The notes under the pieces: generated by a model | Told to the model about the DNA's origin: nothing | Database searches by the model: none | Seen by the model: only the letters and a program-made list of their open reading frames with translations | Source: Mercurialis annua | Lineage: Eukaryota; Streptophyta; Magnoliopsida; Malpighiales; Euphorbiaceae | Assembly (NCBI RefSeq): GCF_937616625.2 | Contig: NC_065571.1 | Coordinates: forward strand, 25,618,201-25,682,200 | DNA length: 64,000 bases | Direction: 5' to 3' | Made by a program: the position numbers and the translations under genes | Shown here: positions 22,634 through 32,682 of the stretch, piece by piece | Position numbering within the stretch: position 1 is the first letter of the stretch | Layout: every line of letters starts with the position of its first letter

Positions 22634-24107
22634 AAAATAAATTTTTTCAGTGGGACTTTTCAAAAAAAAATGTTTTGTTATAAACTCGCGAGTTATATTG
22701 TGAAAATGGTGTTTAAAAGGTTACTAAATTTCAAACGGTTTTGAAATTTTTATTTGGTTGGAAACTAGACAAATACTCTGTGACGACGGTAGTGATTTAA
22801 GAGAAATGGCATTGCAAGGATTTATTCTATTTTGTTGGAGTATTAGTATTTGGTAAATAGGAACTATGATTATAAGGTTGCACTCAAGGTTTAGTTCGGA
22901 TATAAGAATTGTGTCAGCTTAGAGTAGGCATCCGAGGATTTTTGATTTAAAGAAATTGGTTATGCTCTGCGTGTCTATTTACACTGAAAAATTTAAAAGA
23001 AATTTTGTTTTTACAGATGAAATTTTTGTACAAAAAGTTTTCATACCGATATGGTAATTTTTCGTAAGTAAAGGAATTCTTATTTGTGAAACTTTATAAA
23101 ACTTTATCAGTTTTGATTTAAAAGTGAATTTTAAGATTTTTCTAAATGAACGATTTTATAAAATCATGAAATTTCTAAAAGTAAGGTTCGGTTATGATTT
23201 CAAATTGAGAGTATTTTATTATGTTGATACGTTTATAAACAAAAGGATTTTTCAACGGGTTAATTATTTCGTTTGAAAGTGAAAAGTTAATTTGAGGTGC
23301 CAGTGATTTAAAATTTAAAGCGGATGGTGTTATTATATATTTTATGTTTGCGGAAGGCGTTTTTCTATAAATTGTTTTTTTTATTTTTTTTATTTTTAGC
23401 ATAACCAATAAACCGATGGATTGCGATCTGACCTAATTGATCTTTTGTAGGATTCGAGGTTTTAGTGATTCAAATAAATTTTAATTTTTTTTTGTTGTTG
23501 TAGGAGTTTAAGTTATATATTCTTTAAAATTTGTGTGTTTTCTTACGTCTGGGTTCGAAAAGCTGATGATATTGTCGAACTGATTTTAGTTAGTTGAACC
23601 GAGACGATACTAGTGGTATTTAGTTTCAGCTGTTGTTTTGTGAGAGAATATATAAGCAGGACGACATTTTGAATTTGCTTGTATGCTTGTTAGACGTTTT
23701 AAGTTTTCTCATATGAGGTATTTGGTGTTGTGACCACAATAAGTGATATAGTGCGTAGGCATTAAGGAATGTACGATTATTTCCAGTGATAGTGTATGTA
23801 TGCTTCGGCTTGTAGTATTGGAGTTTGGCTTAGTAAGATTACGATTTAAATTTTGGGATTGTTCCTACACTTGTGGTGTTGCTTTTGTAGTCTTTGAGAC
23901 TTGAGTTTGTTCTTTTGAAATTTTCTTCCTCGTATAGCGTATTGGTTTTTTTTCGCGTTAAAAAAAATTAATTTTAATTCGTTGACACGTGGTGTTTGGA
24001 GAATCGTTTGAGGTATCAGTTTGTTGAACTCAAAATTTTTGCGTACGCGTGTGGTGGTCTTTCGAGTTTTCAAAACAGTTTAAATTCGAAGTCGTATTTT
24101 TATAAGT

Positions 24108-24122
24108 TGGGGAGAATATAGC
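24108..24122 (+). other. Second polypurine-like tract, 360 bases before the 3' LTR
   Basis: AAGTTGGGGAGAATAT here resembles the intact Tekay-like polypurine tract more than the tract actually next to the LTR does (AAGTTGGGAAGAATGT at 24472-24487). It may be a duplicated or former LTR junction. Confidence 0.5.
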
Positions 24123-24471
24123 ACCCCATATATTTTCAACGTGTCTTCGGCTAAATTGCATTTCATTTCGTTTGACTTTCCTTAGTTGTCATTGTGGTAG
24201 AATTACCTTGGGTAAGAGTTTGGTTTAATCTTTTGAGATTGCGGTGGTGTTTTGCTTAGGTTGAGTTTAACGGTTTTTGTTTTGGTTTCCGTTGAGTTGT
24301 CACTCGGTCGTAAAGTGATTTTGCAAATCAGAAATTATGATGCGTAATTGTTTTCTTCCGTTCCGTTAAGAATACGTTGCTTCATAAGTTGAATTACGTG
24401 TGATTTCATGCGTACTATAATTAATTTTATATTTATTTTGGTTGTATTAAATTCGAGGACGAATTTTTAAT

Positions 24472-24484
24472 AAGTTGGGAAGAA
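24472..24484 (+). other. Polypurine tract of gene-less element 1
   Basis: AAGTTGGGAAGAA precedes the LTR start TGTAATATCCC. The phrase TTCGAGGACGAATTTTTAAT before it is shared with the Tekay-like element. One G to A change interrupts the G run. Confidence 0.85.
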
Positions 24485-24740
24485 TGTAATATCCCGTAAT
24501 TTTCTTTTGTTATTTTAAATTATTTTTATTAATTTTATTTGAGTCGTTCGTTGATTTGGTCGTGGTTCGATTCATATTTGGTTTGTATAATTAAACAAAT
24601 AAATAAGATAGGAAAATAATTATGAATTAGTTATGAATATGCAAATGAGTCTTGTATGCAATTCCTGTTAAGCCCATTCATATGAAAAGCCCATTGAGTT
24701 GTGTGCTTCATTTAGAGGCAGAGTCATATTGTTCTAGCAA

Positions 24741-24748
24741 TATATAAA
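24741..24748 (+). promoter_or_regulatory. TATA box of the element 1 LTR
   Basis: TATATAAA within agcaatatataaactgc, 257 bases into the LTR, followed by a pyrimidine-rich leader with aaaaccctaaaaac. The position fits an LTR promoter. Confidence 0.6.
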
Positions 24749-25483
24749 CTGCAGTGTTATTTTCCTTTTTGTTCTTTTGATTTTAAGTCTTTTTAAATAC
24801 TTTAAAAACCCTAAAAACATCGTTTCAATTTTCGTCAACACTGGCCGTCATTACCTCTATTTCCCTAAGAAAAACGCTGCCCAATCTCTCTCAAATACTT
24901 GCTGTTTTCGGTAAGTTTTTCTTGTTCTTGTTTTGATATTATAAGATTAAAGGTTGATAATTTTGCTGGCAGTAGAAATTTATAGAATTATGTTTCTGTT
25001 TTAATTTGTTCGGCATCTGGTTTGGTTTTGAACTATGTCACAGCCATGCTTATAGCTTTGATTTATATGATATCTTGATTCAATATTGTTCTGTCTTTTG
25101 GTTTCTTAATTGATTTTAAATTCTTAAGTTTCCAAATTATGGTGGCACTGTTATGTTAGGCTTTTTAAATATAAAAGATTTTTGGCAGAAACCATTTCAA
25201 GTGTTCGGCCAATCCTATTTATGTCTCAAATATTATGATTTGTTGTTTCTTAAATTCAATTGTATTGGCCATTGGATTCTTAATAAATAATAATTGGTTT
25301 TGTTTTCTTTTTGATTTTTCTTATGGATATTGAATCCTTGTAATGCTTTTCTTTTAATTTGATTGGACCATCTTTATTATTTACTTATTTCTATTGGTTG
25401 TTTTCAATATTTTATTAAGGTTTTAATTGGTTATATTATGAATTTGAAACCCAACCTTTAATTAACTTTTGATTTCTAAATTA

Positions 25484-25508
25484 ATTATTATTATTATTAT
25501 TATTATTT
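25484..25508. repeat. ATT microsatellite
   Basis: About eight ATT triplets inside the 3' LTR of element 1. Confidence 0.85.
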
Positions 25509-27137
25509 TAAATTAAAAAATAACATTAGTATCGATTATAATTTAAATTGTTTTTGTTTATCATATATTGAAAACGATGATTATTTTATAAAATAAATTA
25601 ATACAATTATTTGGGTAATTATATTTAATTTTAAATATCTTTTTGGTGTGTCATTTTGGTTAAATTACAATTTAGCCCTTGAACGTTTTTAAAACTTATT
25701 TGATTAAGTTTTTGGTTGTAACTTGGGTTACTTGAAATTAAAGTTATTGGGTTCCGTTTTAAATATTAATTTATTATTTTATCAAGTTGATTCTATACTT
25801 ATAAACTATGCTTTATAATTGTATATGATCATATTTATTTTATTAATGTAAATTTTGGAAATTATAAACTCTGGTCTATATTTTGATAAAATATTTGGGT
25901 CGGGTTAGACTTGGGTCATCCGACATGTGAGGTAACTTGGTAGTTATTGGTAACTCGGTTAACCCAATATTTGAGGAAATGAATTTAAGTTATTATTTAC
26001 TTATTATTTAAATATTATTTTCAGGAACGGATTTTAAAGCGGAAACCCAATAGACTTGGCTTATTTATTTTTGTATTGCATTACTCGATGTGGTATGTTT
26101 TCGACTCGGGTCATTATGTAATTAATTGTTCTTTATGTTGTGGCTATGCTTGTGCGAGACTTGGTATGGTGCTAGTCCTATGTGGTGTCTAGTATTCTTA
26201 GAGTTAGGGGTTGAATGGGTTTTAACTTATATATTGTTTTAGACCCGTCGACTGCTCGTGCTTCGGAGTCTACGCATGGTTAGCTGTTTTCCAAGATTCA
26301 CGTGGATAAGCAAGCAGTGAGTTTGTAGTGCTATTTACCGCTTTATTAAGTACCGCATCGTATTTTAATATTATAAATGCTTTTGAACTGTTTTTACGGA
26401 TTATGGATCTGGATTGAAACGAGCTACTCGATAGGCTTGTATCGAGACTGTGTGCACCGGTGAGTACTCTGGGAAACGGCAGACTAAAGTCTTGCGTACG
26501 CTGGTATATAATTATGACGAGGATTTATTCCCGTCCACTCTGGGTTTATCAGTATGCTATGTCATACTTACGCTGGGATCGTTTCAATACTGTTTTCCAT
26601 AATCATAGTATATTAGTATAAACTGTTTTGATTTTTAAGGGTTTTTAAACTTAATAAATGTAAATAGTATTGCGAACTCATCTCAGTATATCTGACCCCA
26701 TTGTTTTCCCAAATTTTCCAGGTTTACAATTTAAAAGCTGGTCCACTCCGATTCTTTGATTCCTCGGAGGTTTTATGTTATTTAAAATAGTTATTATTTT
26801 CAAACTCTTAAACCGCAGTAGAACTAGTTTATCGATTACATTTGTTAATGCACCTTGGGATTATCGATTTGATCGATTATTTATTATTAGCATGTTTACT
26901 CTGGATTACTTTAATATTATATTTAAGGCATGCTGTTGAGCATTTTTGGATAATTAATTTATTTATATTAGGACTGTAATATAAATTGCTAGACTTAGGT
27001 TGGAGTCTCGGTTGCCCCCGAACAGTTTTCTGCAGGTTTAAATATATAATTGTTTTCCGCAAAGCTTGCTACGGGTTTTGGTACGACCATACCCATACCC
27101 TAGCGCCGGTCACGATTCATGAAATTGGGTCGTGACA

Positions 27138-29886
27138 CCTTTTAAGTGTCTTATATGTATCCCATGTTCTCGTATGTGTTTGTTGTTGATTCGATTTATT
27201 TTCGGGTATATATCAAAACAGCATTCGCATGTTTTCCAAAACTGTCATGTTTTAGTAAAACGTTGATATCTACCAATTTAAATGTCGGATCAGGCCCATT
27301 TTTGATATGTTGTTCATAAGAGTATTTTCTAGTATGAGTAAATTTTTCGCGTTGTTTGGATGCTTCTAACTCTCAAAATGATAATTAAACCGTGGCTTTT
27401 ATCAAAGTCCATGTAAAGCCTGCATAAGCCTATAAATAGACCCTTATTTTCATGTGAGAAGCCCCCTTTGCTTTTCCACAAACCCTAAAACGAATATCTT
27501 CATAGAAAATACACATTTCCTTGTTCTAACAAGTCCGGATGCGATTCATTACGCTAAGAACTTTATTTTTCATCATACTCGCAAGATCTACGGGATTTCT
27601 ACGTTATGTTCTTCGTTGGTGGCTTGTAGATCCAATTGATTTCGGTCCAGACCTTTGAACCTTGGGTTAATACATCAATTATAATCTTGTTCATCATTCT
27701 TAGGTATTGTTTTTACTCCTAATTGATTTATGGATTTGTTGTTGTGTGATTTTGCCTAGAAATGCATAATATAGGATTTTGATGGATTGAATTGTTGTTA
27801 TTGATATGCTATGTTTAAGCTACTAATCTTATATGATTAAATGATGGGTTATACATATATAATCTGATGTTATAAGTTTTGGAAAGAGTTTGGCATGATT
27901 CAATAACGAATTGGTGTAATTAAACAATGATTAGACGATTTCTAGACTTGTGCGAATTGAAATCGTTTAATGAATTATTTAAATGGTTGAATCCAAATTG
28001 ATTGATTATTAGGTGTTCTTATATCAATAGCTACTGGTTCTACGATTGGTTTGGTTTGTAAAAGTTCTACGATTTGCGAAAATGGCGATTTTAAGAAAAC
28101 TGAATGTTACAAATACAATATGGTTTTCAAATTCTATACCTACTGATATAATATATTCTAAGTGATGTTTTAAAGGTTGTAAATCAGTAGTAACATACGT
28201 TTTTCATCGATTGTTAGTTTTGAATCGTTTGGCTAGTTTAGGCAATTTTCGGCAAAATTATCATACTTGATTATTTGAGTGCTTAGCCTTAATTTTGATT
28301 TAAACCAAGTTAGTAAAGGCTGAAAAATATGTTTTGAAAATTATTTGAACTTATAAAAGATGTTAGTTTACCTTGGATTGTCTTGATAATCGATGATTGT
28401 CTTGGCATTTGAGTTGTGGATATTCTTGCAGGATTTTAAGGCTATTTTAAGTATATACTTCAGATCTGAGTGTAGTTAATTTAAAATGATTGAAATCATG
28501 TTTAGTTACACTTAAGGTGTTTTATTTGAGATGTATGAACTCCGGGTGAAAGTGGCCAAGTGTTGGAAATATTGTTGTATTTTGTTGTTATGGTTTTGAC
28601 TTATGTTGGGTTAAGCTTATAGTGAGTTCTTTGTTTTCAAATACATTGGTTTAGTTTTAAAGGATTTAACTTTGGATTTTACCCTGGCTGGGTCGGGTTT
28701 GACTTGTGTCGCCGTACATGTTGTGTTAAGCATATAGTTGATATATGGCTAACACGTTACTCTGGGATTTCTTGGATATCGAAAGGTGTTGTTTGAATTA
28801 TATTATTCTGGATTGTTTTTTAAACGAGAACTCACCTAAGCTTAACTAGTTATTATATTGGTTGGATATGTAATGTACTTTGGCTTTGGGCTTACTGTGT
28901 TTTGAATGTTGTTCCTTTGTTGTGTTAAGATACTAGTCCTATGTGGTGTCTATTGATCTTAGAGTTAGGGGTTGTTCGGATTTTAACTTATATATTATGT
29001 TAGACCCGTCGACTGCTCGTGCTTCGGAGTCTACGCAGGGTTAGCTGTTTGTCAAGATTCACGTGGATAGCAAGCAGTGAGTTTGTAGTGCTATTTACCG
29101 CTTTATTAAGCACCACAATTTATTTTAGTAAAATAAATGATTTTCAACTGTTTTAAGCGATTATGGATCTGGATTAAAACGAGCTACTCGATAGGCTTGT
29201 ATCGAGACTGTGTGCACCGGTAAGTACTTTGGGATCGGCAGAAAAATGTCTTGCTTACGCTGGTATATGACGAGGATATCTTCCTGTCCACTCTGGGGTT
29301 TATCAGTATGCTATGTCATACTTACGCTGGGATCATTTCAATACTGCTTTCCATAATCATACTATATTAGTATAAAATGTTTTAATTTAAGGGTTTTAAA
29401 CTTAATAAATGTAAATAGTTTTGCGAGCTCATCTCAGTATATCTGACCCCGTTGTTTTCCCAAATTTTCCAGGTTTATGATTTGAAAGCTGGTCCACTCC
29501 GATTCTTTTGATTCCTTGGAGGTTTTATGTTATTTAAACTAGTTACTGTTTTCGAACTCTTAGACCGCAGTAGAACTAGTTTATATATTACATTGTTATT
29601 GCACTTTGGGATTGTCTATCTGTTCGATTATTTATTATTGGCATGTTTACTCTGGAATATTTTATTATTATATTTAAGGCATGTTGTTGAGCATTTCAAG
29701 TATTTAAGCTATTTATATTAGAAATGTAATATAAATTGCTAGACTTAGGTTGGAGTCTCGGTTGCCCCCGAGCAGTTTCTGCAGGTTAATGTGTTTGATT
29801 GATTTCTGCAAGGCTTGCTACGGGTTTTGGTACTACTATACCCATACCCTAGCGCCGGTCACGATTCATGAAATTGGATCGTGACA
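27138..29886 (+). repeat. 5' LTR of gene-less element 2, start missing
   Basis: 2,749 bp ending CGGTCACGATTCATG...GTGACA, followed by the primer site. The first part is unlike element 1. From about 28680 it aligns with element 1 (gggtcgggtt, actagtcctatgtggtgtct, ctgctcgtgcttcggagtc). It has a TATA box at 27431 and a donor-like site at about 27703. Confidence 0.85.
27431..27438 (+). promoter_or_regulatory. TATA box of the element 2 LTR
   Basis: TATAAATA in gcctataaatagaccc, a textbook plant TATA context. The likely transcript start is about 30 bases on, in the gagaagccccc region. Confidence 0.65.
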
Positions 29887-29890
29887 AAGT

Positions 29891-29902
29891 TGGTATCAGA
29901 GC
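29891..29902 (+). other. Primer-binding site, initiator tRNA-Met (element 2)
   Basis: TGGTATCAGAGC, four bases after the LTR end, identical to the other two sites. Confidence 0.93.
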
Positions 29903-29920
29903 TTTAGTTTCGAACTAAGG
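29902..29920 (+). ncRNA. Leader hairpin next to the primer site (element 2)
   Basis: Identical to the hairpin of element 1 (CTTTAGTTTCGAACTAAGG). Confidence 0.58.
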
Positions 29921-32682
29921 CCAAATAATTGCATGTTATGTGTTTATTGCTTTGAGGCATGTTAAGTGTTTTTTTGTCGTGTCACAGGAACTACTGCGGA
30001 ATTAGGATTCAAGTCTTGTCTTTTGAAACGTCATCTTTTATTTTCAAAACTTTTTACCTTCATCTATAGGAATGTCGAGTGTCAGTCTTATGTGTTACTG
30101 ATGCTTTACTTTAGAATGCTTATTGCTGATACATTGGGTAATCTGTTGGCTGTTGTGCCATATATGAGATATACTTTGGGTGATTTTTAGTTGGTTGTTG
30201 TGCCATATATGGTGTTTGCTTTGGGTGATGCTTTGTTGGTTGTTGAGCCATATATGATGTTTACTTTAGGTGATTAGTTGTTGGCTTTTACGCCTTGGAT
30301 AATTTTGATTATATTTGGGTTGCTTTCACCTCATTAGTGAGTACATTTGTTCTGGCTGTGTTTGTTGGCAGCTAAATAGGTTGGCACATACTATGATACA
30401 TTAGGCGTTGGCCTTATGTGATTTTCAAAGGATTTTGTGATAAATCTTTAAGCATGTGTTGTGTTTACACGTTGTTTGGTCACGCGTTGGTTTTATGGTT
30501 TTATTGAGAAAATTGTTTTGTTTTGATTTGTGTTTTGACAAGAGAATCGGAAGAGAAGTCTGGTTTTAAAAACATATGTGTGTGATTTTTAATTACTTTT
30601 CAAGTAAAACGAATTTTTCGTATCTTAGAATCTTACGTTTGACTTGGTGTTGAGAAACAGTTGTTTACAAAATAATATTATTTAGGAGATTTTCCCACTG
30701 TATTGAAAATTTAATATTTTTGGCTGTTATTTTACCATGTTGTGGTATGTCGATGTTTGAAGCGCCGTTTGGTCATATGTTTGGTAATTTTTTTGGCTTG
30801 CTTAGATGCTTACAAAATGATTGTTTGAGATCAAAGATTTTCTCACTTAAATTTTTGAGATGATTTTTGATACTTGGGTTGCTTGAGCTCTTATTTTAAA
30901 AGATTGTGTTTTTATTAAAATGTTTTCCGGATTTACAAATATTTTGGATACGTTTTATAAAAGGTTATTTCGGGTTTGACTTGAGTTACCCAAATTTGAA
31001 AGTTGAATTTGGTAGTTGTAATGACTCGGCTAACTCGATGGTTTTGTGGATTAAGATACACTGAAATTTTTTAATTAATTGGTTTATAGAAGGAAATTTT
31101 CCGGAAATCAATTTGTTTTAAACTGTGGGGCTCAGTTAGACTTGAAACCTTTTGTGGGTGATTGTATATTTCAGAATGAATTTTAATACGTACTCTTGAT
31201 CGATGATTTATTACATGTTGATATTTTTTAACGATTCTGAGTATGCTGTGGCATGTTTTATTTTAAGATTTGAGATCTCATTAGTTTATATGGGTTTTGT
31301 ATACCATGTCGGTAGATATATAATGATCAATTGGATGTTGCATGCTCGTTTCTTTTGATAGCATGTTAGTTGCCTACAATATTTATGATTTGTTATATGG
31401 CAAGATGTTTGGGTTAAATACGGGTTAAGGCATGCTTGGGTGATTTATGGTTAGGTGGAAATCACATCTTTTTTGTGTTGTTTCGTTTTAGTATGCCTCA
31501 TTTATTGGCTAAGTTTTCTATGTTAGTTGTTTTATCTTGTTTGTCTCATTGTGCGGATAGCACATGAGGTCGTTTCTAGCAGATGTTCGTTTGGCTTAAC
31601 CTCGATGTTGGTTTTTAATTGTGAGTAGGACCTTCGTTAAGACCCTATATTGCTTTAGTTTTAGTTTTCGGTTACGCTGGGTTTAGTGTGTTGTTTTGTG
31701 GATCGAAGTCATAGGGCTTTGATATGAGTAAGATGAAGAAAATGCTTCCTTAGTGGTTTTTGATTATCCTGAACAAGGAGGTTGGAAATTCTTATTCGAA
31801 GAGATAGATTGGTGTATTAATACACTAGTGTTTTTCGTCAAGATTGGATGATGCGATGCGGGAATTGGTGGTTTGTTTTGTAAAAACGTATGTGATGTAT
31901 TGTTTTCCCTTGAGTTAAGTTTAACCTTATTGGGAGTTTATTGTCCTATAAGAGATTTTATAGTAGTTATCAGTTTGAATTGTGATGATAGTATTGTATG
32001 ATTTAGTGAATTGCAAGAATAGGGTTTGAGAGATATTTTGAGGCTATCGAGTGCACATCTCACAGAGGGTAATGTCTAGCAAATGTTTTATCGAGTAATT
32101 GATTCCAGATGAAAATTTGTTAGAGTATTTGAAATGTTTTTGTCACGTAATTGCGCCAAGACATACCATGAACATGCATTTTTGTATGTCACGAATAGGG
32201 AATTGCATTGAGCACATAATATGTTCAATAAATAAAAAGAAAATAAATAATTGGTCCATGCATAATAGTACATGCGTCATATGCATTGAAAAGATTAGAG
32301 TTGGATGCAACTCTTTGGTGATGAGAGGTGTCATCACCCTGGCGCACAATTATGTAAAGTAGATTTTGGTAATAAAGTGTTTTTGAGAAAAATGTTTTAA
32401 AACGAACTCGCGAGTCACATTGGGATAAATGTAAAGTTGATGAATTTCAAATGGTTTGAAATTTTACCGAAAGGTAGCTAGACAAATACTCTATGATGAT
32501 GGTACTGAATTGAGGACGATTACGTTATGATTGATTGGTCTATAGTATCATAATTTGTGTTTCGTAGGAAGTATTATTGGATATAAGGTTGCACTCGAGT
32601 TATTGTAGTAATAAGTATGATAGGATTTTGAGGTCAGATCTGAAGGCTTACGTGCTAACTTCCGAGTTGTGATTTGAGAGTT
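29903..32682 (+). other. Non-coding internal region of gene-less element 2
   Basis: No coding motifs. It starts with the shared leader, has a short local repeat around 30150-30260 (three variants of tgccatatatgatgttt with ctttgggtgat), and contains the conserved block near 32056-32530. It is cut by the tandem repeat at about 32683. Confidence 0.78.
32145..32355 (+). ncRNA. Conserved block closed by a long-range stem (element 2)
   Basis: The arms are acgtaattgcgccaag (from 32145) and tggcgcacaattatgt (32340-32355). They can form 14 pairs with a two-base bulge. The arm sequence differs from element 1 at several bases while the pairing is kept. Confidence 0.5.

Larger units (their letters stand above)
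20028..24470 (+). other. Non-coding internal region of gene-less element 1
   Basis: The first 250-300 bases match the Tekay-like leader. The rest has no retrotransposon motif in any frame and is AT-rich with many stops on both strands. Several stretches recur in element 2: around 20140, 21110-21330 (lines about tcacccaaatttg), and especially 22340-22810 against 32056-32530. The sequence is therefore a family trait and not random decay. Confidence 0.8.
18677..27137 (+). mobile_element. Gene-less LTR retrotransposon 1 (LARD-like), 5' LTR truncated
   Basis: Plus-strand element: partial 5' LTR (18677-20011), initiator tRNA-Met primer site, 4.5 kb of internal sequence without coding capacity, polypurine tract, complete 3' LTR (24485-27137). 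The left LTR aligns only with the last 1,337 bases of the right one, so about 1.3 kb of the 5' LTR is missing. The two shared parts differ by about forty changes by hand count (about 3%), so this copy looks older than the Tekay-like one. LTR ends, primer site, leader and 3' end resemble the Tekay-like element. This points to a non-autonomous relative that would need its proteins. Confidence 0.9.
24485..27137 (+). repeat. 3' LTR of gene-less element 1
   Basis: Complete LTR of 2,653 bp, TGTAATATCCC to GGGTCGTGACA. It has a TATA box at 24741-24748, a splice-donor-like GGTAAGTT at about 24908, an ATT microsatellite, and a conserved 3' half shared with all other LTRs here. Confidence 0.93.
27138..32682 (+). 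mobile_element. Gene-less LTR retrotransposon 2 (LARD-like), 3' part lost
   Basis: Plus-strand LTR (27138-29886), primer site, leader hairpin and about 2.8 kb of non-coding internal sequence that stops abruptly at the tandem repeat. No polypurine tract or 3' LTR follows. It is a relative of element 1, diverged but alignable in the LTR 3' half, leader and conserved internal block. Its LTR does not start with TGTAATATCC, and element 1 ends directly at it. The simplest reading is that element 1 inserted into this LTR and the left remainder was later deleted. Confidence 0.85.

Noticed and set aside
27454..27639. 61-codon open frame in the element 2 LTR
   Set aside because: It lies just after the LTR TATA box, has no recognisable motif, and is within the length expected by chance. 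It is a leader sequence.
29527..30190. Hydrophobic 64- and 74-codon frames spanning LTR end and leader of element 2
   Set aside because: They cross conserved non-coding landmarks (LTR end, primer site, leader), and element 1 does not keep them.
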